Assembly: GCA_023213315.1 (NCBI GenBank)
Contig: JAKCPI010015902.1
Span: forward strand, 62,001-126,000
Source: Euborellia annulipes
Lineage: Eukaryota; Arthropoda; Insecta; Dermaptera; Anisolabididae
Direction of reading: 5' to 3'
Length of the DNA stretch: 64,000 nucleotides
Positions 35,220 through 45,381 of this stretch are shown in pieces. Every line of letters starts with the position of its first letter. Position 1 is the stretch's first letter. Below the pieces are notes generated by a model. It worked only from the letters and a program-made list of their open reading frames with translations. It had not been told where the DNA came from and searched no databases. A program made the position numbers and the translations under genes.

Positions 35220-36349
35220 CTCCCCATCCCCCTTTAGGTTGTCCCCTCCGTGATATTTATACTAATTTTATGAAATTTGTTTGATTAAATTAAATATTAA
35301 TTTCATTTTAACAAAAGGGTTTATAGAATGGACACCAGGAGGCACCACTTGCCGGCGCGGCGGTGCATTGTAATTATGCATACCATTTGCTTGCAAGGCT
35401 GTCTGTCTTTATTCAATTCGAGTCCCTAAAAAAAAAAATAAATAAAAATTTAATTATATTACAATTTTTATTATTTTTCCTTAGAGAGATTAAATTATTT
35501 AATTATTTTAATTAATTGGCTTTAATTTTTCATAAGGCAAGACAATCAACTCAAATGCTATCCAATTGGCAAATTCTAGAATTTTTTGCGTCTGCTCTTT
35601 TGAGAAATTGAAGACCCGAGTCTTTTTCTTGAACTCTCCATAACGTCCTCTATAAGACGGCAAAATTACGGGAAGTTGGTGACAGACGGACACTCCGCTA
35701 TTTGAAATGTATATTTTTCTTTCTCTTACCTCTATATATGTTAATATATATAGAGCAGCGGTTCCCAACCCGTGGGCCGCGGCCCATTTGTGAGCCGCGG
35801 GCTGATTGAAACTGGGCCGCGGACATCTAAGAGAAGATAAAAATTATTAAAATAAAAAAAAAACATTTTTAATTTTTTTTTTAAACAATTATTTATTTAA
35901 ATCAAATCCTTGTTGCACAATTTAGTTTTAAGAGTACCTACCAAACGATTTTACTTAAACATACACGCATTCATTTATACATATATGCGAAATATATTTT
36001 AATTATTAATTATAATTGATTATTGAGGTGGGATTTATTTTTTCTTCTTCTTGAGATGAGTTATAAATTATAATTTTTTTTTTTTTTATTTCAGCTACCT
36101 AGACCATTTGACTTTTTGGAAATTAAATTCAGCAAATATATATAAAATGGCTTCCAGCCGGTGACAGTTCAACACTCGCGGATCACCTCTCTCATTTTAA
36201 GCAGTTCTTGGCCTTGCTTAACCCAAATGTTCTCGATTTTTTTAAAAATTGTTATATCTCGAAAACTACTGAATGGATTTTAATGCGGTTTTTTTCATAC
36301 GTTATAAAATGTTCTAGAAAAGACAGTCTGAATCAAAGGATTGGCTGGC
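35220..36349. other. CadN intron 4, right-middle part
   Basis: This holds a hairpin-family end fragment (about 35718-35755, CTTTCTCTTACCTCTATATA), directly followed at 35756 by CAGCGGTTCCCAACCCGTGG. The latter looks like a hAT 5' end; no opposite end was found. The inverted 5S-like copy is at 36150-36235. No exon. Confidence 0.5.
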
Positions 36350-36353
36350 AGTA

Positions 36354-37370
36354 GCGTAGCGAGCTTAACTCGGGCAGTTGGGCGCAACTGGGCTGGGGGC
36401 GCAAAATAAAGGGGACCGACCAGTGGCGTAACGTTTTTTAGCTGGGCTCCCCGCAACCTTTATTTCGGGCCCCATTATTAGACCATACAAAAAATATTTT
36501 TGATATAGACCTATTTAGTTTCAGATTTTCAATTCCTTGAAACTTAATTTTACTTTAGAAAATATAAAATTTTTGAGATGAATACGGCGCTACGAATTTC
36601 GTTTTTCAGTATTATAATAGTAGTAATCTGTGGAGTAATTTTGATCTTGAAATTTGTACTTAATTTAGAAAATATAATATTTTGACTATATAATATTCTT
36701 CATACTTTTTAATAAACTTGTATTAAAAATATGTATTATATTGTCTTTGTAACAGGAGTGAACAGGAGAATAGAATAGTAAAGGAGTGTGTTGGCGCAAA
36801 AAAAAAAAAAAAAAAACCTCCTCTCTATTGTATATTCTTTGGTAATTTATCATATAAATTAAGAGGGTATCTCAGGCTAATTAGTGCTGCGACCTTGTGG
36901 AGACTTTTAGAATTATAAGTATAATTTTTAAAGTTTCCACAAGAGTGCAGCACAAATCAGATATTTTATTCAATTATAAAGATTTACTTTCTAAACACAA
37001 TATATATATATATATTTATATGATAAATTATCAATGATTATACCCGGAGATCAAAAACAGAGAGGAGATTATTATTTTTTTTTTTTGCGCCAACACACTC
37101 CTCTACTATTCTATTCTCCTGTTCACTCTTGTTATAAAGACATATTTTTTATACAAATAAATTTATTAAAAAATAAGAAAGAAACTTATGAAAAAAAAAA
37201 TATATTAATAATTACATTTCATTGATTGATTATATTAATTAATAAATACATTTGTTATCGTCAAAAACATTTGTATATTTTACATATAATATTATATGGT
37301 TTTCGAATGGGTGGGGGCGCTAAAAAGGTATTTTGCCCCGGGCGCAAATTAAGCTCGCTACGGCATTGTT
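36354..37370. mobile_element. hAT-type element with nested insertions
   Basis: The left end CAGTAGCGTAGCGAGCTTAA and right end TTAAGCTCGCTACGGCATTG are inverted repeats of the element A/B family. The right 110 bp match element B near 19.9 kb. A second hAT-type start (CAGTGGCGTAACG, 36424) and the fold-back at 36750-37134 lie inside. The flanks do not match, so the ends may not belong to one insertion. It ends only 46 bases before exon 5. Confidence 0.55.
36750..37134. repeat. Fold-back element, about 50-bp near-perfect ends
   Basis: TAACAGGAGTGAACAGGAGA through TGGCGCAAAAAA (36750-36802) is the inverse of TTTTTTGCGCCAACACACTC through CTCTTGTTA (37080-37134). An inner pair (GCTGCGACCTTGTGGA against TCCACAAGAGTGCAGC) sits near 36892 and 36938. 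Non-coding. Confidence 0.8.
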
Positions 37371-37416
37371 CAATAGAAACCTTTCCTTTTTAATAATACT
37401 TAATTTTGTTCTTCAG

Positions 37417-37886
37417 GAGAACCCAGCAAGACTGGAACAGCTACTGTACGAATTTACACCAAAAATAAAAACGACGAAGAGCCAAAATTCTCTCAGCAAG
37501 TTTACACACCGAACGTGGATGAGAATGCAGGCCCGAATACGCTCGTTACAACGGTGGTCGCTTCGGATAAGGATGGTGATAATGTTCGTTTCGGGTTTGT
37601 CGGAGGCGGCACATCGAGTGGTCAATTTGTAATTGAAGAGATTACCGGTGTAATTCGTCTTCACGGTCAGCCAATTTCATTGGATAGAGATAAATATGAA
37701 CTGAACGTGACAGCGATGGACGATGGCGCCTGTTGTCTAAATGGTGATGCCACTGTGCATACGTCAACGGCTGTCGTTGTTGTCTTTATCACCGATGTTA
37801 ATGATAACAAGCCGATTTTTCAAGATTGTGGAACCTATTATCCTAAAGTTGAAGAAGGAGCTCCTAATGGTAGCCCAGTTATAAAG
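37417..37886 (+). CDS. CadN: CadN exon 5 of this window (longest exon)
   Basis: Encodes the end of one repeat (GEPSKTGTATVRIYTKNKND, linker-like KNDEEPKF) and a full repeat from FSQQVYTPNVDENAGPNTLV through DKDGDNVRFGFVGGGTSSG, DRDKYELNVTAMDDG and HTSTAVVVVFITDVNDNKP. It then opens the next repeat with DCGTYYPKVEEGAPNGSP ending VIK. An odd loop with paired cysteines, ACCLNGD, follows the AMDDG calcium-site motif. The acceptor is TTTGTTCTTCAG. The donor GTGAAA (37887) is phase 0, so the trailing KN codons before TAA are intronic. Confidence 0.97.
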
Positions 37887-38252
37887 GTGAAAAACTAAAT
37901 CATAACTATCTTTTAGTCTTAAATAAGAAATTGACTTCAATTATTATTACACGAAATAAAATTTTATTTATCTTTATCAAAATTGAGTTATGTATACCAT
38001 TCGATTTAAAATTTCTCTTATAATTCCCCTAGATTAAAAATAGTTGCAATTAACCCCTACACTCCTCCACGAAAAAGGACTTTTTTTGAATTCAAAATAG
38101 TATACGTTTTCTAGGAAATCCAAGAAGAAAATTTATATTTGCCTTAAAATAAATTAAATATGCACAAAATAATTTTATTGTAGACCTATATTCAGACCTA
38201 ACTACTGTATATCTCTTATTTCAAAATATTTGAAGCTACTTTTACATTGATA

Positions 38253-38938
38253 ACACCGGTCAACAGGATTTTTGGGTCTGACTTCTGCATATGAAATTTT
38301 CGTTTCTCATTCTCTAAAAATAAAGGAAAAAAATTTTTTTTGTAGAAACTAGAGCAATTTTTCGAATTTTTGAGAAACGAAAATCATTGATTTTTATATT
38401 TTTTTTTATGATTTTGTTTTAAATTACGATTAGAATAATTGTTTTCTAAACATCAGAGTCTTTTTAATTTAAGATTTGTGATTAGTGGCGTCGTTTCAAC
38501 ATTTTCTTGGGGGGGGCAAACCTTTTTTTTCTTAAAATTTACTTACAAATACTGTAGGTACTCAAATTTGGCCAAAAGATATTTAATTTAATTAATTATT
38601 TAATTTTGTACAGTTTATGTACTCGTAGATATATTTTGAAATATTTTATTTAGTATACTATAGAATTTTATAAAAATCAGAGCCCTTGGGGGGGGGGGGC
38701 AAATGCCCGTCCTGCCCCCTAAGTGATGCCACTGTTTGTGATAAACAATAGCATATAATTCCTCAAATGTAAAAAACCAAAAAGTCAAGTTTAAAAAAAA
38801 ACTGGGCTGTTTAGTATTAAACAAAAAGAAACTTTAAAAACAAAAAAATGGAAATTTAAGAGTTTTTCGGTGTCTAGAAACCAGAATTCCAGCATTAGAA
38901 TAGAAACCCAAAAGAATAATTTTTTGTTGACCTGTGTA
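38253..38938. mobile_element. GGTCAACA-ended element, copy P1
   Basis: The ends ACACCGGTCAACAGGATTTT and TTTTTTGTTGACCTGTGT are inverted and match copy P2 at 39386-40146, as does the left body (TATGAAATTTTCGTTTCTC, TAGAAACTAGAGCAATTTTT). A 252-bp hAT-type element is nested inside. No ORF. Confidence 0.7.
38483..38734. mobile_element. hAT-type element with 8-bp duplication TTTGTGAT
   Basis: The ends TAGTGGCGTC and AGTGATGCCACTG are imperfect inverted repeats, and TTTGTGAT flanks at 38475-38482 and 38735-38742. G-runs near both ends, non-coding, nested in P1 (CadN intron 5). Confidence 0.9.
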
Positions 38939-39090
38939 ATATACAGTAGAAATATTGTACATTTTGTTGTCTGGGAGGCATCTCCACCAATTGTTCTTAA
39001 ATCCGCCACTGATTAACGAAAGGACTCCAATTAGATTTTATCCAGAGATTCGGAAAAATCTACAGCGTACCTGACCTCTGTGTTATAATA

Positions 39091-40486
39091 CAGTGGCGTA
39101 GCAAGGATTTTGGCGCCATGGAGCGACTCAACTGCTGGCGCCCCCCCCCCCCTTCCCCTCGAACACTACCATCAATCCCCTTCCTCATCCCTTGCTTATT
39201 ATTATTATAATTTAAGATTTTTTATTAAACCTAAAATTCAAATCTCAAATTACTAAAATGATTAAAAAACTTTTCATATAAAAAAATTCCTCAGATTTCT
39301 TCATCTTCATCTGAAGGCTCAGCATATATAATCTGTGTATAATACCAAAATTTAACCACAATATCTACTAAATAAAATATAATAAACTGGTCAACACGAT
39401 TTTTTAGCCTGGCTTCTTCATATGAAATTTTTGTTTCTCCTACTCTAAAAATAAATGTAAAAATAATGTTTTTGATCAAAGTTTGCTTTTGTAGAAACTA
39501 GAGCAATTTTTCGAATTTTTTACTAAGAAGACCGGACATGTTTATATCTCGTAAACTAAGCATATTTTGTAGACCATAGTACCATACAAAGTTGTAGAGC
39601 ATTAAATTTGCTACAATTTGGTTGTTAAAACGAATATGTAGACCCAATATTAACCGAGGTACGGCCGATCAAAGTTAGACCATGTTTCTCGAATGTAAAA
39701 CATAGAAAAAATTCGTTAGGCCGTTTCTCGGTTAATATTGAGTTTACAAATTTGATTTATCAACCAAATTTTAGCAAATTTAATACTCTACAATTTTGTG
39801 TTTTACTATTGTTAACAAAATATGTTTAGTTTTCGAGATATAAGCGAGAAACAGAAGAAAGTCTCAAGTTTCTCGAAATATAAACAAATAGAAACTTTGA
39901 TAGGCCATATCTCGGTTAATATTGCGTCTAAATATTCGTTTTATCAACCAAATATTAGAAAATTTTATGCTCTACAACTTTTTAATCTATTATGGTGCAC
40001 AGAATATGCTTAGTTTACGAAATATAAGCGAAAAACTGAAAAAAGTACACAAATTTTGAGGTTTTTTTTATTTTTTCAAACCCCTGTACCAATTAAACAA
40101 AAGCAGAAATCCAAAAAAAAAAAATCTTTTTTTTGTTGACCTGTGTAATTCAATGCTTTTTCTAATTTATTAGGCCAATATTAAAAGTAAAAAAAAAATC
40201 ATATTTAGTCAACAAAACAATATTTTTATTTTATTTTGTCTACTTTTGACCGTGAATCCTAACGTTTGTCATTTTAAATAAAAAAATGCATAGATTTCTA
40301 TCAAAAAACAACAGAGCAAAAATTAATTGATTAAAGGATCCAAATAATTTTTTGTTCTACAAAAGGATCAAAATATAGACAAAAAATTAAATAAAACGTA
40401 TTATTTATTATATGTGCCCGGCGCCCCCACCCTGCCCTCCGCCCTGGAGCCGCCGCTCCACTCGCTCCTCGGTCGCTACGCCACTG
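39091..40486. mobile_element. 1.4-kb hAT-type element with duplication TTATAATA
   Basis: The ends CAGTGGCGTAGCAAGG and CGGTCGCTACGCCACTG are flanked by TTATAATA at 39083-39090 and 40487-40494. Most of the inside is a second copy (P2) of the GGTCAACA-ended element, so the hAT element is probably a short one enlarged by a nested insertion. No transposase. It ends 143 bases before exon 6. Confidence 0.93.
39386..40146. mobile_element. GGTCAACA-ended element P2 with three internal modules
   Basis: Ends ACTGGTCAACACGATTTTTT and TTTTGTTGACCTGTGT. Inside are three copies of a module of about 135 bp (ATCTCGGTTAATATTG ... TATCAACCAAAT ... CTCTACAA ... TTAGTTT-CGA-ATATAAGCG). Two are direct (about 39717-39852 and 39901-40036) and one is inverted (about 39541-39670). 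Confidence 0.7.
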
Positions 40487-40629
40487 TTATAATAACTAAA
40501 ATTATTTCAGGAGAGAACGAATTTACTAAAACTTTGTTTTTATGAGTGATTTTTTATTTATTTTTTTGTTAAACTAAATAGTTTTTCAATTGAATAAGAG
40601 AAAAAATAAAATTTATTTATTTTTTTCAG

Positions 40630-40756
40630 GTTCACGCCACAGACGAAGACAAAGGTGTCAACGGTCAAGTGAAATATTCAATAGTACAACAACCAAATCA
40701 AAAAAGGAACTAAATTTACTGTAGACGAGGAAACTGGAGAGGTTTCCACAAATAAG
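40630..40756 (+). CDS. CadN: CadN exon 6 of this window, with a one-base frameshift
   Basis: Reads VHATDEDKGVNGQVKYSIVQ then QPNQK, after which one extra A in the run at 40700-40705 pushes the frame to a stop (TAA at 40711). Ignoring one A restores GTKFTVDEETGEVSTNK and phase 0 at the donor GTATAA (40757), and joins exon 7 as STNK-VFDRE. The exon length, 127, is one more than a multiple of three, while both neighbours are phase 0. All cadherin landmarks (ATDEDKG, DEETGEV) survive on both sides, so a base-call or assembly error, or a recent allele, is more likely than a decayed gene. Confidence 0.92.
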
Positions 40757-41117
40757 GTATAATGATCATTCCCTTTTCTTTAAGCATAATTTTTTTTATT
40801 GCTCTGATGACGTCAGGCTGTAAAAACTCTTTCCTTATTGTTTATGAGTGTCTCATAAAAAGAAAATAAATAATTATAGGTCACTGACCTCCCTATCTAT
40901 TAGTTTGATTTTTTTTTAATAAACAAACATAAGGGAAAGGGACCCGAAATCCGACGTGTGGAACGTCCTTTGTCCCTCAGGGATACTCGCAAATTTAATA
41001 AACGTATACCTTAATCCTCTAAATGACCTCTCAGCAGCAGAGGGTAAAAATTGTAGATTTCATTTCACATATACATATATATGTACATACATTTTGCCAT
41101 TATATATACCGTACATA

Positions 41118-41489
41118 CAGTGGCATAACGTTTTTTAGCTGGGCCCCCGCAACCTTTATTTCGACTCCCATTATTAGACCATACAAAAAATATTTTTAAA
41201 ATACCGTATATCCCTGAACTGGGGGCCCCGGGCCCGTTTTTATCGGAGCCCTGCGGGCCCCCGGGCCCTTTCAAAGACAAATTTTCATTATTCTTTTTTT
41301 ATCTAAATTTTTCAGTTTTTATCGGAGCGCTAAGGGCCCCGGGCCCTTTCAAAGACAAATTTTCATTAATTTTTTTTTATCTAAATTTTTCCGTTTTTAT
41401 CGGAGCCCTGAGGAGATACCGTTTTTTAGCCCGTCCCAAGGTCCGGCCCTCCTCATCGCGAGGTTTGCGGGGTGTACGTTACGCCACTG
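41118..41489. mobile_element. hAT-type element with 8-bp duplication CGTACATA
   Basis: The ends CAGTGGCATAACG and CGTTACGCCACTG are flanked by CGTACATA at 41110-41117 and 41490-41497. Inside are two tandem units holding GGGCCCTTTCAAAGACAAAT and TTTTTATCGGAGC. The same left end starts at 36424. Non-coding, in CadN intron 6. Confidence 0.94.
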
Positions 41490-41885
41490 CGTACATATAT
41501 TGTAGATTAGAGCATAATTATGGAAATAAGAGAGGTAAGAGAAGAGATTCCACCAAATGAAACCAACAAATCAGAGGAGCTGAAAGGAAGAAATGAACTA
41601 CTCTTTTATCAGTGGCGCAACCAGGGGGGAGGGAGAAGCTTGGGGTGTTAACCACCCTTCCTACTCAAGGAGAAAGGGAGAAGACTTTATGTAACCGTAA
41701 AACCATAAAATCCCAAAGAATCCTGTTTAATGACAAACAGGAGAGTCCCTTTAAAAAAATTCATAACCTTCCCCCCAAAAGAATATCCCGCTGTTTATAT
41801 TATTCTCCAAAAAATTATATAATATTTTTATTAAACTATATAGTATTAGTAAAGTTGTTTCTAATTTTCATTTTTTATTTTTTAG

Positions 41886-42032
41886 GTTTTTGACCGTGAA
41901 GGCGATGATGGCAAATTTGTTTCCGTGACAGTGAAGGCCACTGACCAGGGAGAACCTTCTCTCGAAGGTGTTTGTTCTTTTACTGTCGAAATCACAGACG
42001 TGAACGATAATCCACCACTCTTCGATCGTCAG
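41886..42032 (+). CDS. CadN: CadN exon 7 of this window
   Basis: Forty-nine whole codons, phase 0 at both ends. It reads VFDREGDDGKFVSVTVKATD, then QGEPSLEGVCSFTVEITDVN ending DNPPLFDRQ. The DRE and ATDQGEP motifs are the mid-repeat calcium residues, and DVNDNPPLF is a canonical linker. The acceptor is TTTTTATTTTTTAG and the donor GTAAGA (42033). Being a multiple of three it could be skipped without a frameshift, but that would remove half a repeat. Confidence 0.97.
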
Positions 42033-42236
42033 GTAAGATTTTTTAATTTTATTTGTTTAGATAAATGTCTCATGAAATGGCCATTGAATAAAAAGAATGA
42101 GATTCATTTGGTTTTAAACGAGACTCACATTCCCATTCAACAGGTTAATAATCCCCTTTGAAACCAAATGCTTTGATTATTTATTCATTTTTCTCTCTTT
42201 TCAACAAAAAAATTAAAATGACTTCCCATTTAAAAA

Positions 42237-43137
<901 letters not shown>

Positions 43138-43304
43138 AAAAATAATTGACATATAAAAGATTAGTTCATTGAGCATTTCCATCTAAAAACAGATATCGTA
43201 TATATCATAAAATAAGCATTCTTGGAAATGGGTTAGTTTCCCGTCCCAAACGAAAAATATTTATTTCAAATTAATTGGCCACTCAAGCAAATGATTATTA
43301 TTTT

Positions 43305-43450
43305 TTAGGACATTTAGATTTTAAACGATACTTATTTATAATAATTACGATATATAAGCCTATTGATGTTCAGGCATATTTATTTATACCATTTGGTGTT
43401 CAAATGATTTAAAAAAATTCATCGGACTGTCCGCGAACCCACTCCCCTTG
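43305..43450 (-). repeat. tRNA-derived SINE, decayed fragment (copy 5)
   Basis: Family body recognisable on the minus strand (GACATTTAGATTTTAAACGA, GTTCAGGCATATTTATTTA, ATTCATCGGACTG), but the tRNA head is largely lost. No duplication found. Confidence 0.55.
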
Positions 43451-43748
43451 GCTTTTAGATTATCAATAGTGACTCATTATCTCGGCCACGGGAGAGGGGG
43501 TTAAATTACTTGAGATACAGAAACAGATTTTTGAAATGTGTTCAGTTTCGCATAAAAAGAATTACTTTTACTGGAAAAACTATAATTTAATCCAGTAATA
43601 ATGATTTCGAGTACACACAATTTTAAAAAGAAAGTGAATACTGAACTTAAACAAAGAATTTGATTGATGATGATTCAAAATGCTGTATTTATGAATGGTC
43701 GTATATTTAAATAATATTTTCCCTACTGAAACCTTATATGCCGGGAAC

Positions 43749-44104
43749 CAGTGGCGTATTCAGGGGGGGGCCCCCAAAGCCTTCTCCAAAACAAAAAAAT
43801 ACCTAATGTTTTCCCTAATGATTTTTTTTTTTAAATAATAATTTTATTAACTCTTATAAATTCTAAAAACTAACAAAAAACTTATAAATAATTGAAAAAA
43901 TCTCTAATATTTACGAATTTTGTATTAAAATTATTTTTTATTTCAAGAAAAAAAAATTTTTTTTTATTTGTTTTTTATTTATAATTATTATATTATCTAA
44001 AAAAAAATTTCTCCACTTTAAGTTTCTTGGAGAAGAGGGGGGGGGGGTTAATAAAAATTTTGGGCCCCCCCCCCCCCCAAGCAGAAATCCTGGCTACGCT
44101 ACTG
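43749..44104. mobile_element. hAT-type element with 8-bp duplication CCGGGAAC
   Basis: The ends CAGTGGCGTATTCAGG and CTGGCTACGCTACTG are inverted repeats, and CCGGGAAC flanks at 43741-43748 and 44105-44112. Long G and C runs sit just inside the ends. Length 356 bp, non-coding, in CadN intron 7. Confidence 0.93.
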
Positions 44105-44306
44105 CCGGGAACGATACGTGCTTAGGCCTTTAAATTATTTTTTTATTTGGAAATAAATGCTTTATGTAAATTAGTTTGGGTGCTGGGTAGATTATTATAA
44201 ATCCTTTATTTCTCCAGTAAAAAACGTTCAAGTACCGATCTATGAGCTGATGACAGGTCTAAGAGCTACATTTGTGAATTATATGAGAGTGATGTCGGGA
44301 AGAATA

Positions 44307-45065
44307 AAACCAGCGTTTAGGTGAACACCTTTATACTTTTATCTAGGCAAGTAGGCATACTTTTGCCGAACGCTCCAGGCTTAAAAAACTTTTATTGGCA
44401 CTGCCCGAGTAAAAATGATTAAAATTTATCGAGTGATCCACATGCCCGCAGCTAGTCTGCCTAGTGAACCTTTAGGGACACACAGGGATCCACAAGCCGC
44501 AGCAAGGCACACAGGGACACATACGCCCGCACCAAGGACACACTTTTTTCTTCTGGTCACTTTCGATCTACTGTGTGTGTCCCTGGTGCGGGCGTGTGGA
44601 TATCTGTGTGTCCTTATAAAGGTTCACTATGCAGACTAGCTGCGGGTCCCTCGATCATTTTTAATCATTTTTACTCGGGTGAAGCTCCCGTTATGGTTAC
44701 CGAAATGTCTGCCTAGATTAAAGTATAAATTTGAGAAAGAAAACGCTAAATTTTCAACAATTTTTTTAATAGTTTACAAAGCAATAATTCCAAATATTTC
44801 GGAGACCTATCGGCACCCTTTCTTCAGAGAATTTCACCTCATTCACCACATACGACCCTTACAATTAAAACGTTTGGAAGCGACCATGTTATACGTCTAG
44901 CAATTATTAATAATTTTGAAATCCACTGAAGGAGTGCCGATAGGTCTCCGAAATATTTGGAATTATTGCCTTGTAAACTATTAAAAAAATTGCTGAAAAT
45001 ATAGCGTTTTCTTTCTCAAATAAACCAACTTCAGCAGCACCGTGTACAACTAAACGCTGGTTTTC
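44307..45065. repeat. Nested inverted repeats with hammerhead-like cores
   Basis: Three inverted pairs: AAAACCAGCGTTTAG (44307) with CTAAACGCTGGTTTT (45051); a fold-back at 44403-44682 (CCCGAGTAAAAATGATTAAA and complement); and 44756-44822 with 44932-44998, whose arms carry CTGAAG ... TCTCCGAAATATT. The GC-rich centre (CGGGCGTGTGG, GGGACACACAG) gives a spurious ORF. It ends 124 bases before exon 8. Confidence 0.7.
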
Positions 45066-45189
45066 AATAAATGCTTTAGTTTATATCTAAACAAAATTTT
45101 GAATTTACCATTTACTCCAGGAGGTGAATTTCAACCTCCATTAGAAAAAAAAACAAATTTTATTAGTAATTATTTGTTTTCTTTTACAG

Positions 45190-45381
45190 AAATATGTCGA
45201 GAACGTGAAACAAGATGCCTCTATAGGTACAAATATCCTCCGAGTGTCGGCCTCAGACGAGGATGCCGATAACAATGGCGCCATTGTCTACACATTAAGT
45301 GCCCCCTATAATCCGTCAGATCTTGAATATTTTGAGATCCAACAAGAATCCGGATGGATTGTCCTCCGAAAGCCTCTTGAC
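45190..45381 (+). CDS. CadN: CadN exon 8 of this window (last before the alternative pair)
   Basis: Sixty-four whole codons, phase 0 at both ends: KYVENVKQDASIGTNILRVS, ASDEDADNNGAIVYTLSAPY, NPSDLEYFEIQQESGWIVLR, then KPLD. The repeat opens right after the DRQ that ends exon 7 and is cut just before its mid-repeat DRE motif, which exon 9a or 9b supplies (PLD-RERY or PLD-RETY). The acceptor is TTTCTTTTACAG and the donor GTGAGT (45382), one of the best donors in the gene. The next intron is the longest here. Confidence 0.97.
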
